DNA of 64,000 bases from Rotaria socialis. Lineage: Eukaryota > Rotifera > Eurotatoria > Philodinida > Philodinidae. A program made the translations under genes and the position numbers. The notes beneath the pieces were generated by a model that was not told the origin of the DNA, ran no database searches, and saw only the letters and a program-made list of their open reading frames with translations. Position 1 is the stretch's first letter. The number at the start of each line of letters is the position of its first letter. The DNA lies in NCBI GenBank assembly GCA_905331475.1, contig CAJNYU010001726.1, forward strand, positions 188,637 to 252,636, written 5' to 3'. Positions 13,564 to 26,349 of the stretch are shown here, one piece after another.

Positions 13564-13854
13564 ACAATATTTTTAAAATAATAGAAATAAACATCAAAGA
13601 CACGGAATGTGAAAAAAAATCAATATATAAGAAAATCAAAAGAAAAATCGAAAACTATTTTTGTCTTTGTTGGTAATACACATACTTCTAGATGGATATA
13701 TTTCACATACTGAAAACAATATATTATTCTCTATCTAAATCGATTGCCTACTGTGTAAATCTGAAGAGAAAACAAAAGACCATATAATATTTTGTTCTCA
13801 TAGATCTTAGAAGTATGGCAAAGAGTCTCAGGAGAATGAAGACAAAACAAAAAG

Positions 13855-15234
13855 TCACACTTCAGCGTCAAAGTGGACTCGAGGTAAGCGATATTGCTTA
13901 TGACCTGTATACGAAGAGTATGAGTGTACTTGCGATTGTTCATCGGTATTGTTAATTGTAGTCGACTGTACTACTGGAGGAGGAGGAGGGGGAGGAGGAG
14001 CAGGGGGAGGAGCAGGAGGAGGAGGACCTGGAAGAGAAAGAGTAATAGGTTCATCAATATCTTGACAGTCAGTTGGATTTGATGAAGATGCCAGTGGAGT
14101 TGTTATTGTTTTATATTCATCATTATCAGCTTTGGTAGTTATTGTTGGTGAATCCATAGGAATACCGATAAAACTAGCTTCTATATCATCCTGATAATGT
14201 GATATTTTACATGTAATCATTAATAATATTCCATCAACAATTGATAAGAACAAAACAATCCAAGCAATAACAGTTGAGTAGCCAGTTTCAATCGTAATAC
14301 TTGATAGAAATCTCTCGATAGCTACTTTTGTATCTTGTGATAATTTATATATTTGAGTTGATCTGTAATGTCTTTCAATAGCAGTAAAATATTCGATGGA
14401 TTCATATTCTAAATGATTTGATATCACAAGTAGATTAATAAAAATAAATATCATTGAAAATAACGATGATAATACACCAAAACATTTAATTTTTAAGTGA
14501 TGACGGTCATTTTTAAGACATGGAAATATACCAAACAGTAAAGCAGTTAAAAACAGGCTAATGAACGTCAATACTCCAAGTACGTGACACGCTTTAACAT
14601 ATACTGGATACTTACAATTACATGGAGATTTTGAGCCAATATTTAGTTTTAAGTTCGATGAAATATCAAATCCTGCACGAAGATACTCATTATTAATATC
14701 AAATTTTGTTTCGCTACTTTGGGAACAAAAACGATAATAATATAAACTATGGCACATATCAAATTTTTCATTTGCATAAGATGGTAGAAAATTTTTCGTG
14801 CATTTTTTGTGTTGTTTGTTATCACTCACATGGAACACTTCAGTTTGTTCATTAATAATTTTTGATGAATTATTCATATGATATTCACATCGTTGAAATA
14901 AACCATACGAATGACGAGTAAAACGATGCACAGAATTGAAATATACCAATATTTCAGTACGGATGAGAGCATCAACACCATCGACATATAATGAATGAGT
15001 CTTGGGAGACACTACTTTCCAGTTCGGCGTAAAAAAAGCAACGCATTGTAGTACAATTGTGACTATTGTAAGAGAAACACCAATAACGATGCCAAAATTT
15101 AATTGTCTACCAGATAGTTGTATTCTTTTGTGCAGTATATTTTCTTTACTTTTTCGTCTCGTACGAACTTCATACACCGAACTGCTGTTTCTACGTTTTC
15201 TAGCATCTGTACTATTTGTGTTGCCAATAAACAT
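13855..15234 (-). CDS. Four-helix membrane protein, Clc/claudin-like
   Basis: Single-exon frame of 459 residues from the ATG at 15234; the frame opens further upstream only from a GTG at 15252. A basic N-terminal segment precedes helix 1 (about 47-69, FGIVIGVSLTIVTIVLQC). A long cysteine-containing extracellular loop follows, with N-glycosylation-type sites, then helices 2 to 4 (VLGVLTFISLFLTALLF, FGVLSSLFSMIFIFINLL, VIAWIVLFLSIVDGILL). The topology, with one large first loop and a short second loop, resembles the Clc-like and claudin superfamily. The cytoplasmic tail carries a proline run encoded at 13976-14027, a possible SH3/WW/EVH1 ligand. It converges on the peptide precursor gene. Family placement is by topology, not by a diagnostic motif. 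Confidence 0.7.
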   Translation of the reverse strand: MFIGNTNSTDARKRRNSSSVYEVRTRRKSKENILHKRIQLSGRQLNFGIVIGVSLTIVTIVLQCVAFFTPNWKVVSPKTHSLYVDGVDALIRTEILVYFNSVHRFTRHSYGLFQRCEYHMNNSSKIINEQTEVFHVSDNKQHKKCTKNFLPSYANEKFDMCHSLYYYRFCSQSSETKFDINNEYLRAGFDISSNLKLNIGSKSPCNCKYPVYVKACHVLGVLTFISLFLTALLFGIFPCLKNDRHHLKIKCFGVLSSLFSMIFIFINLLVISNHLEYESIEYFTAIERHYRSTQIYKLSQDTKVAIERFLSSITIETGYSTVIAWIVLFLSIVDGILLMITCKISHYQDDIEASFIGIPMDSPTITTKADNDEYKTITTPLASSSNPTDCQDIDEPITLSLPGPPPPAPPPAPPPPPPPPVVQSTTINNTDEQSQVHSYSSYTGHKQYRLPRVHFDAEV

Positions 15235-18200
15235 TTTTATAATATATGTCACTCTTATATGTTAACGATGAAAATCTGCATAAAAAAAGAATTATAATAT
15301 GACACAATGATGCCAAGTTTTTTTTTTCTATAAAAATAGTAAAAATTTATTTTCCGTTTTGTTGTTAACAAGTTTTGTCAGGGTCTGAAATATATAAACT
15401 TATACTGGCAAGAGACATATGTCGATTCTGTTGAAAGCTTTATACAGCGAGTAATCTAGATTTTTTCAGTGCTTCGCAGAGTAGATATGAGAATGTATTC
15501 TTCTTCGAAAAATGAATCATTTTAAAACAACGTATTTTAGTAAAGCATTCCAAAAAACGTATTCCAAAGGTAATCTATCGTTTGAATGAAATTTTAATTA
15601 CAAATAATAGGATTTGTTTAAATATCAATAGAATTTCACATTTATTTCTTTGAATATTTTGTAAAAACTATATTTTTCTGTTGTATTTATATTATATGAG
15701 AAAAATACGATTCCATGCATTGTTTTTCGAATACTATAAAACTGTAGATTACCAGCTGTTTACATTTTCGATTTATCAAAGTACTGAAAAAAATGGTATC
15801 TTGCTTTTTTTATGATATAACTTTGAAAAGTCTCTAATCGAAATCATACAACGCATGGGTGAAAGTTAAGTATTGTAACAGCCAAAAAAGCATTCATTTA
15901 TTATTTTTTAGATCTCAAATTTTGACTTTACGAGAAACATTCAAATCCAATTTAAAACGCGATTCTTCTTTAATGTTTAAACAAATGTCAATGATTTATT
16001 ATTATTTTACGAATCATCTTGTCGAATTTGTGCTCGACGAAGGTGGTAAAGTTTATTTGCTTATCGTTTTTCAAACGAAAATCATGCTTGTGTATACAGT
16101 AATAAAAAAAAAGTTTATATCTTTACTCGTTTTCAACTTTGCTTTTCGATTATTATCTCTTACCTTCGCATTTGTATTATGTTGTTGTATTTTTCTTGTT
16201 CTTCTTTTTTTTCTTTTCAGTGAGTCTAACGTTGAATATTGATGATATCTTCGTATCGATGCCTATAAATCAAATGTTTGTACACAGATAATTAGTGATA
16301 TTTTAATTATATTTATTTAACATCGACTAATTTCACACATACCTTGAGACAGCACAGCGATATGATGTTTGTAGTCGTGTTGGCAATAGCGATAAATGAA
16401 GTTTTCAACACGCCTAAACTACCTGTTCTTCGTTCGTACTATTCACGTTCTTTTTCGGGCCTATTTTTCTTGTTAGTTCATTCTTTCCTTCTAGCCGACA
16501 AAACGAAAAAAAAAGAAGAAAAATCAATGAAAGGAGAGAATTTTCGTTCTTATATCAGAAAAAAGATGAGTAGGCAAAGAAAAGAAAAAATATCTGATCA
16601 TATCGAACAAAGAGGCTTTATCATCTGATAATATGAGAGAACGAACACCTTTGACGATGTCAATGTACACAAGGATATTTATTTGTTTTTTTTTTCTTTT
16701 TCTTTCTCCCACTTCACCTGAGCTCCTCTTTTCATAACCTTCTATATGCATTCGCATATTAGATTTGTTCCAGATGATTGCTGGTTGAAATTTACAAGAT
16801 TAGAAACCTCTGACAACGTGAAGGATCGATAGGCGCGAAAAGAAATTGCTAAATGATATTTCGTAAGAAGACAAAAAAGAGAAAATTTGATATCTCTTAA
16901 TTATGTTCTTATAGTGAAAGTGCGAGCACGTTGTATTGCAAACATTTACCCGCTAGCTTATCAGTACATAAAATATATTCATGATTCAGTTCCACACGTA
17001 TGCATATACAAGCATGATGCAATCACATTTCTACTATTTCAACGCTGACCTTTTCTCTATCAGTCCTATTATCAAATCAATTATTATTGAAAAAAAAACT
17101 ATTATAAAAAATTGGTGATGATTGTTATATAAAAAAAATCAGTAATATTTTTGACATTTATATACGTGATATGTTTTTGATGATGAAAATAGATAGTTTA
17201 GAAAAGGTTATTGAGCATTCTTTTGCAATAAATAGATAAGAATGCACCTGTCCAACAGATTCTACTATATCTAAACTAAAGGTATCGTTTAATATGTAAA
17301 TCTCATATATTCATATAAATTGCAAAATAAATCAAGAAATATAATATTTTAATCAGATTATCCACTGAAGAAAAAGATGACATTGCTTCCTTCTATAATG
17401 CAAATCAAAGTTCGAAATGAAATATATTGCTTTAACAAATTCGACCTATCATGACTGGAGATTTCGGATTCGTTTATTTTTGATTGTATAAACATTTTGT
17501 TCGCATTTTTGCAAGGTTTTCTGTATTTTATGTTATTCAATAACTACCATATTTCTGCGTATATGCATAATAATAAGTGCGATTGACAAGTAGCATCATG
17601 TACAACATAACGACTACTTGACGATCGTGGAGTTATTCAGTGCATAAAAAGTTGTACTCAACGATTTTGTATACAAAAACAATTAGATGAATATTTTGAT
17701 TCTCAAGAGTAATAAAAACAAAAATATGAGTTAATTCACCTAATTACGTATTTTTCTACAAAAATTTCGACGATTCGCAACCCTTTTGATATAGATCCAT
17801 ATTTATTTGGCTAGTCTTGATGTCTAATTCAAATAGTCAAGAAAAAAAAACATATTTGCTAAACACAATAATTTTTTTCGATTTAATTAATATTCATGGA
17901 TTGTTTAAGTGAAACAAAGAAAAATCATTATTTTTCTGAACATAGAAATTGAAGTATATTATATCACGTACTTTTCTTTATAATCGTGTTCTGGAGGCAT
18001 TTCGGAATTTTATTCATACTGTATTAAGATGATAAATAATGTAATAATTATGCGAAAACTATTGTTTCGACATAGAATTAAAAGATATTGTCAATTCTAA
18101 GACCAATGAGCTCGAGAAACATGATTTTATTGTGATTTGAAATAGAAATCAATGAATAAATTATCAATGCACTCATTTTTTCATGGACTCTTCTTTGGAA

Positions 18201-21200
18201 ATACGTAAATGGTGTAAATAAAATAAGAATTCGTTTGATACATACTTATATGACCTTGACAAAGTATACTTTGAGTTCGTTGCTTCATATTTATGTGATC
18301 AAATTTTTCTAAACATTCTACGAAACTGTGATAAGTCAAAACAAAAATTGCCAGTGTTATTTTGCAGTCAGCTTAAACGACGCGTAGTTTGTTGATGAAT
18401 TCCTCAGTTGTGTTTCGATTCTCTGCTTACATGTTGTCTAAAAACCGAAAAATTCTAAATCAAAACCAAAATATTGAATTGTTTAGGTATAAAGTGATGC
18501 AGATTATCTTTCTATTTTATTTATCAGAGTATCATGTGTTACTTACAATATTTGTACTTTTCTCTGAACTACTTGTTTTTCTTGGTACGGTATACATCGC
18601 CTGGAATAATATTGCACCTGTACATTTTTTATGCACACTATGAACGAGACTAATTTGCTTTTATAAGAACCCCGAAAGTAAACAATGGAGAAGTAAATTC
18701 TATTTATCAAAAACAAAAAGGAAAATAACAATGCTGATTTGCTTATTTCATTGCAAGATGATTATTATCATATGACTATAATCGTTTAGTTCAGGTAAAG
18801 ATGAAAAAATTGATTAGATCATCATTATATAAAAAAATATATTATGATTGAAATATTCAAAAAGACTGATCGATGGCCATCAATCACCTGCATCTACTGA
18901 TCGAATTCCGCAGACATTTTGACCCGTTAACGTGTGTCTTTCAAGAGCGATGATATTTTCTTTTATCAAGTTTCACGAAACGCTCAAAAAATGGCCTATT
19001 CATGGTTTCATTCTGTGTGTCAGCTTAATGAATCTTCGCAAAGTTGTAGACCGAATTTAGCTCACCAACAAGTATCATACTAAATGCCACCTATGTAAAA
19101 ATATACGAGTCTCCCCTCCACTTCTTTTATGAACTCATAGATAGACTAGTGACATAGAAAAAAAAACACTTTATAGCACCTGAAATAGATATTTCTTCGA
19201 TAAGAAATCGCTGATTTAGCATGGGATTAGAAATTATTTGTAACTCTTGAAAATTGATAATTTTTTACAAAGTTTTAACCTCAACAATACATGCTGGAAT
19301 TATATATCGTCTTGTGATGATGCAATTTCCAATTGATTTCTTCGAAAAGCTCATTTTAATAGACATTCAGCCAGATAATTATTAATTAAATGTTTCATGG
19401 GCGAACTGAAGATTCATATTTACATTTTCTGGACGTATGATTATAGTTAAATATGGCATGATTATAAGTAAACTACTTTATCATTCGTGTCAAATGCCAA
19501 ATCATTCAAGAGAGGTGATCTAAAATCGTTAGTTGTTGACTAGACAAATAAGAAAATATATATTGAAGACTTTTGTTTTACATATATCATGCGAATAAAG
19601 TTTGTACGTTGGATGTAGCCCTAACAATTTTTCCAGTGATTTTGCTAAGCAATAAAATGTTTACTTTTAAATAAGATACATTGAACATGCCTCAAAATCA
19701 TCACTTTCGAATTCTTTACCACTCATAAGCATTTTAACGATACTAACTTATTCTTAGGTAAGAGAATCATGATACGGCTTTTGTATTTGGTTTTTTTGCA
19801 ATTTTAAAAAAATTACTATTTGATGAAATGATAATTTAGCAATAAATGGTATTAGAACATTCGTGCCTTCAAAACAAGAAATTAACTACGATGAAGTACG
19901 TAGCAAGTTAGCAGTTAATTTGTTAAGAGCTAACAGTACAGTATGATCTTTGTATTCTCAATTAATAATATGAAATATATTCGAGTCAAATTCAATGTAT
20001 TACTTGCTCATATTTGGAGATTTTTAGTTACGTATTGAAAATTTACGTGCCCAGATATCAATTCAATAAGGAAGGTATTTACGATGCATAATATAGCGTT
20101 CATAAATCTAAAAACTTCAACAGTTTGCATTTTTATTTTTGTTATTATTCGTGAACACCGTTTGTCGAGTTTCAAAACAAAATAATCTCAGGAATTTATA
20201 ACTATATTTGACAATGTATGACTTCTTGAAGTTTCAGAAAATTTTCTTGTGAAAATCAATGAACCCTATCTGGTCATTGAGAAAACGAGAAATAATTCTC
20301 TTGAGCGTGTCCATCGGAGACATCTGTCATACATTGGAAACACTTGGTAATTCTAAGATTTCGATGTGTGTACGCCATCATCAGCTCATATGTTGAAGCT
20401 TTTAGTGTGGCGGAAAGACATTTAGGATGAACAGACTATACTCAATCTTGTTAGCTCACAACATAAACATCTGCATTATCAGAAAGGCAAACGAAGCGAA
20501 TAGTAATGCCTCGCGTTTAGTTGATTTATTGTCCTAAAAGAAAATTACGGTTCTATCAAATGGATAGCGATACAGTGTAGTCGAAACTAGCCATGACAAC
20601 GATTGGGGGAGAAGAATATATCAGTAGTAGAACAAAGAAAGGATGATTCGTACATGCTCAGCTTTGATTTATTTACATAGATCAATTTTTTGTGAGTAAA
20701 TGCTAGGAGTGCTACACTACAGCAAGTTTCTTTTTATACTACGATTACGCAATCGTTGGACATAAGTTTCATTATATAATCATTTTTAGAGTAGATTTTG
20801 TTTTTGTTTCAGAAATTGTATTCATATTAGAAATCTTTTTTATTATGATTATTATTAACAAATTATAAATTAGTATCCTAATATATTTTACTATTTTAGC
20901 TAGTTCTATTACTTTTGAAGACTATCATTAATTACTAGTCATAGCTGATAGACTTACCAATTAATATCAGTAATAATCTTGTAGCGCATCAGTAATAACT
21001 AACTAGAGCAAAGTTACTTTAACACAACTGTTACGGTTACCTCACCCCGAGGAAAAGTATCATACTTCAGAGCTTTGAAGTACCTCGAAGTACCGAAGAG
21101 CATCATGAAATACTTGTAGAATATAATATGATCGTTTTTTCTCGTTCTTAAATCAATTATAGAATCAGCTGTATTCTTCAAAATGTAATAACAATCGAAG

Positions 21201-23886
21201 ATCATAAAAACATAGGTAAGATTCAAAGATTTAGTTCTTAGTAGATAGAATAATAACATCTATCTGAAGTAATGTGTGTTTAGTGTTAATGTGTGAAGAA
21301 CTATGATACCACGAGACAGATTTGCACTATTATTTTCTTTGTTAATTAATTGATAATAAGAATCAAATAGACACGTGAATTTGATTATATAAAATATTAA
21401 GATTTACGATCTTTGACAACATATCGTTACTAATTTATCTAATATAAATAATGTAACATGTCAAATTTTGAAATAAATACTAATAGTCTAATAATGGTAT
21501 TTCATGTTTGAAATAGACGTTGACAGCTAAGTATCATATTGTATGAATAATATCGAATATTCGTTGAATAAAAGGATAATTTTTTTCCGAATTTATATGT
21601 CACAAATGACTTTGATGAAGCATAAATCATGCATCGTAGTAATCAATCCATATGGACGCCTAAATTAGTATCTTCTTTGTTTTTGTTACACTTATAGGAA
21701 GAGAAGAATCCATTATTTTGCTTTCGTTATCTACTATCCGAGCGTGAGTATCAAACAGAACAAACAATATTACATTTATTATTCTAGTCTACGCATGAGT
21801 CTGGAAGTTTCATAAACAATTATAAAGGGATGGGGCTATCTTATAAAATATGAGCAAAATTTTGGCAGAAATTGTTGCATTCCTTTGATCGAAAGTATTC
21901 CTCTTGTGAACTGACGAGTATTATCACTGTGATAATGCTCTCAACATTCCACATAATACCTCGAGTATTTATTAAATATAACGGGAAAGATGAAAATATT
22001 TTTATACATGCCATTCTATATAAATGAATGACAGGAAATGATTTGCTTTTATTTCATTTGGCTATGAAGTGAGTATTCTATTTCGTCTCGGTAATGAAAT
22101 TTCGAAAATATTATTTTCATTGATTGGTCCCGATTAAATATTTGTTTTAAATCGTATAATCAAAATTTTTCTTTTATTCAATATAAAACAAGAGTTGCTT
22201 GTGCTCTATTATGTCAATCCTAATTAAAAAAATGAATATTAGTTCTAATGGTTAATATGATCGCTTTCGTTATTTGCAGCATTCAGATGAACTACTTTAA
22301 GTGGTACCCCTGATGCGAACAAAAAATAGTTGATGTATAAACTATTCTGTATTGTCACGAGAATATTTTTTCTTTAATTATGTATCGTGTATCGAAAAAT
22401 AAGAATCATATTGCACAGTAAAGATCTGTTTTTCAAGTTAAAGAGATAAGTATATCAGCATATGACCTTAAATTCTATTGCTCAAACTAATCTTCATATA
22501 AATATTTGTCTATATAATCGTCTTTCCATAAAGATTCTTCTTTTCTGGCCATACTCACGTAGACATTTTCGATGCGAGCGATGATATTTTCTTGATGAAG
22601 ACCAAAAAAAAATGAGACGTAATTATTTCTAACACATTCTTATTGGTAGCACGCGATTGACGACATTAAGAATCTTCCTTATTCATTGTCGATATTAGAA
22701 AGAAAAATATGCCTAGACAACCATTTTTTCTTGTTACTTATGTTGTCTAACACTTAATATAAGGGTTCGTTTTAATTATGTGTTGCTGCTCTGTCATCAA
22801 TTTGCTATTCAAAGTTATGCCATTTATTAATATAGAAAAGGTAAAAAATCTTCTTTTAATTATCTATTTATACACATTAACACATGTGAAAGACATTATT
22901 CTTCATTATTGTTCGAAGAATCTTATAAGTGATTCGTCTGATATTTTTACCCCGAGATAATGAGTCTCGATATCATCGACGTAGAGAGAAGTTTTTCTTA
23001 GCGCGGCCTTTTCCTGATTTTCCTAATTGCCGAACATGACGAGTTGCTGTTATCGATATTTTCTTGCTTTTGTTGTTTGCCAAAGCTATGATATTAAGTC
23101 AGAACGAAAGAACCATACTTAGTCGGTTGTTTTATGTTAAATAGCTGACAGTTAAACGTAAAAGCCTTTGAGTATCTATTTATGTCACATGTCTCCTTTA
23201 GTTATAAAACGAACATATTTTGAAAAATAAAACTATAGAACTTCAATATGGATATATACATATATGTTAGCTTTTCCCATTAAAGTGACAAGGAAAACCA
23301 ATAGAACCATGGGGTTACTAGCTTACTCAGCAGAGAAAAGAATCGATTAGCATAACAAAATAACAAAATATAACATGCACATACACCCGAGAGAAAGAAG
23401 ACGAAGATAACCATTTATTGTTTTTTCTCCTTCCGTGCATTTTCCCATTAAGACATATAAACGCACGTTCTTTCTACAAGTAGTTCTATCTTGTTATTTC
23501 CGTCATTATCTTTTTATGTTCTAGATATTTTTTCTGGAAAACTATTGATTTCAAATGGCACTTAATTCTTGTAAGTGATCAATATTTCGCTTTTCATTGT
23601 AATTCAGTCACGATTCAACAATAAAACATTAGAAATATTTTATTCGATAAATAGAAAGCTTCATATAGATAAACAGTTCGAGAAACAAAAAAGTAGTTAA
23701 ACGAAAAAATTAGATAGATATCACAGACAATGACATTATAATCAAATATGTGAGAAGAAGAAGAAAAAAATCACCGTGTGCAGTGTCACTTCTTTTGTTC
23801 TGAATTTATCAGAAGACAAAAAGAGAACCGATTAAAATAATTTTTTTTGATAACTTTTGATCACAGGGAGCTCGAGTTTACCGCTT
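15235..23886. other. 8.6-kb region without a convincing gene
   Basis: Lies upstream of the Clc-like gene and downstream of the Rieske oxygenase gene. Open frames (for example 15859-16242, 16344-16628, 21014-21259) are lysine/phenylalanine-rich and look like AT-rich chance frames. Apart from one exon-like stretch at 19840-19940, I see no protein-like sequence, tRNA or long repeat. It may hold regulatory sequence or an unrecognised non-coding RNA. Confidence 0.55.
19840..19940 (+). other. Isolated exon-like open stretch
   Basis: Bounded by an AATTTAG acceptor and a GTATGA donor. It reads 33 residues with normal composition (INGIRTFVPSKQEI then NYDEVRSKLAVNLLRANST) in otherwise AT-rich non-coding sequence. 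No partner exon was found. It could be an exon of an unrecognised gene, a gene relic or chance. Confidence 0.25.
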
Positions 23887-25644
23887 TTACCATGAAAGCG
23901 ATTTACTTTGGAAATCATAGCATCCTTCATAAAATTGTGCATACCAATTTCGCCATGAATGAAGACATTTATCGGCGTCATTCTTCATATTGTAACTTAA
24001 TTTTGCACCGAATATTTTATTATTCCATATATTCATATCAGAAAATAATTGTTTAACTTCACCCATAAGCATTAATGCTGATAGCCAATATGGAATTGGT
24101 TGCGTTGAAAAGATACGATGCATAACGCGTTGATTAAATTTTTCTAATGGTGTCACTGTTTGAAAAAATGATACTTGGAAATATGGTGACCATAAAAATA
24201 AATAGACCACCGATGGGCCCATTTGAAATCCAGTTGCATTAAATATAAATATTTTATGTTTACCGAAAATTTGAAGATAAGAATTTAATGATAAAACATT
24301 TATGTAGGGACGATTGGAATCGTTAATAAATGTGTCTAACAGACGCATTTTATATGCATTTACTTCTGGATTTGAGTGAGTCATTAACTCATGTAAACGT
24401 GGATTTGTTGCTCGCTCAGATAACATACTCCAGCTAAATTTAAAAAATGGAAAAATAATATCAATTATCGATTGATGTAAAAAATCGAAGTGTCGAACGT
24501 CAGCTCCATTTTCAGGAATTTCTTGAACATGGCAGTTAACATAATTAATTGATTCACCACGTGCTAAAAAGAATCAAAGATATTGATTTGATTTAGAAAT
24601 CTGATTTTTCTTCTTTACCTGTCATATTATAAGTTTTTAATTCATTGATCATATCAAATGGTTCATATAAAGGATGTTCTCGTAATTTTTCATCAGAATG
24701 ATACCATACAAGAATGGATCCATTGACTTCTCGACATATATAACGCTTAATTTTGATTTCTTCTTGTTCATTGACTTTTTTTAAATAGAAATCCATTGTA
24801 TTATCATTTGTTGGTACTGCTGTACATTTTTCAATATCATGATATTCATATTTATCAGCCGTACGAATTATTTTACTTTCAATACCGGACAGAACACAAT
24901 CACCAGTTTCACCATCGAATGTCCATCCGTGAAATGGACATTCAATACATGTGCCATGACGAATTTTACCGCCAACACCCAAATGAGCTCCCATATGCGG
25001 GCAAAAGCCATCAAGAACATAAGGTTTACTATTTGTGCCTCGAAATAAAACAACATCTCGCCCACAGTATGAAATCGCTTTGACGTCACCCTTTTTAAGA
25101 TCACATGAGTTTATTATCCAAAACCATCCTGTAAACGGAAAATGAAAGAAGAAATTATTTCCTTGTTAAATAATACGTAGAATACAAATTCATTTATAGA
25201 TATTCTTCTTCTTGTGCGATAACCTTTGAATAATTCTATTCTTTTTTATCTTTGCTTTGTTCTACTTAGGCGCTCTTTCTTTGATTTCTTTCTCTTCGTT
25301 GCTCAACATTGCACTAGATGATTCTGTTGAAAGTTCTTTTATTTTCTCAATGAATCATTATGTTAAACGGGTAATATTCGATCGTATCTTCAGCACAATA
25401 GTTACGTAAGTACATATAGATACTATTTCCAACAATTAGTCAGTGCACATATCTTACCATTCGGGAAAAATGGTGGGCATTTGCCCCTTGAAACTTTGCC
25501 TTTCGTTACTTTTGTTCGTTGATCAAATATAAAGTAGCGGAATATTCGATGATAAATAAAATAAAATATAGGTGTAGCAATAAGCAATACTGTTGTTGTA
25601 GTTAACTGAAGATAATCGGTAATCATTTTTGAATGGAAGAACAT
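23887..25644 (-). CDS. nvd: Cholesterol 7,8-desaturase, Neverland/DAF-36 Rieske oxygenase
   Basis: Three exons (25644-25458, 25128-24619, 24563-23887) encode 457 residues, close to family length. A membrane helix (about 12-37) is followed by a Rieske [2Fe-2S] site, C105-P-H107 with C126-P-F-H129, and a mononuclear iron site D254-x2-H257-x4-H262 (GADVRHFDFLH). The C-terminus (MNIWNNKIF then SWRNWYAQFY) matches Neverland/DAF-36 proteins, which convert cholesterol to 7-dehydrocholesterol at the start of ecdysteroid or dafachronic acid synthesis at the endoplasmic reticulum. An AG acceptor 6 bp before the ATG suggests trans-splicing. A second ATG lies at codon 7. All metal ligands are present, so an active enzyme is expected. 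Confidence 0.93.
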
Positions 25645-26349
25645 ACAAATCTAGAAGAAAATGTTAATAACGAGTCTTTGATTGTAGACAAAATGGATGT
25701 GCACAATTAATAATCAACACATTGAATAGCATGCACCAAGGTTACGAAACACAGTAAAAACAAAATCTAAACAGACCTGTTGAGAACGTCAAATAAAAGA
25801 AACAGAAAGAAGAAAAGCAGTGATTTTTATAAGACCGACAGTTTTTATCGTTTTCACGGTATCGTAATCGATTGAATACAAAAATGTTTTTTCTCTTTTC
25901 TCTCAATTTGAAAAATATTTCTTCTAGCTAAACTGCACCGCCTGAAGCCATTGTAAATATAAGAAGCAGTGACTGAAAAAATCTCACGTGTCTACGTGTT
26001 TAAACAGAGAAAATAAAAAAATATTTTCATCAATACTTCGTATGGCGTGATTTGTTGCCTTGACGCATCGATTGTTCTATAACGAAAGTATAGGTAAAAA
26101 TAGACGTATACAATGACACATGTTAACAGAAAAAATATTAAGGCGATAACTTTATGTCTCTAGACTTCGCTTGCTTGTTCTCTGCCTGGTTGTCTCTCTC
26201 CCCTCCCCCCCCTCCCCTAGTCGTTATGTTTAACAAAGGTAAAGAATATTGTAAAAATAGAAAAGAGAAAGAAATCGACCGTTCTGTGTATGTTATTGTT
26301 TTATTACCGATGTACTTGATTTTTTCTAGTTGCTTGACAACCTTAATCA
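25645..26349. other. Divergent promoter region between nvd and the K2P relative
   Basis: Separates a minus-strand from a plus-strand gene, so it probably holds both promoters. The only distinctive element is the cytosine tract at 26200-26218. No coding sequence seen. Confidence 0.55.
26200..26218 (-). promoter_or_regulatory. C-tract with G-quadruplex potential on the minus strand
   Basis: The plus strand carries runs of four, eight and four cytosines separated by single Ts. The complementary strand therefore has enough guanines for a G-quadruplex about 130 bp upstream of the channel ATG. It is unusual in this AT-rich context; any regulatory role is inference. Confidence 0.4.

Noticed and set aside
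15235-15252. Upstream start of the Clc-like gene
   Set aside because: The codon at 15252 is GTG; the first ATG in frame is at 15234.
15859-16242. 127-residue open frame as a gene
   Set aside because: Lysine/phenylalanine-rich composition, no splice context and no recognisable domain; typical of AT-rich non-coding DNA.
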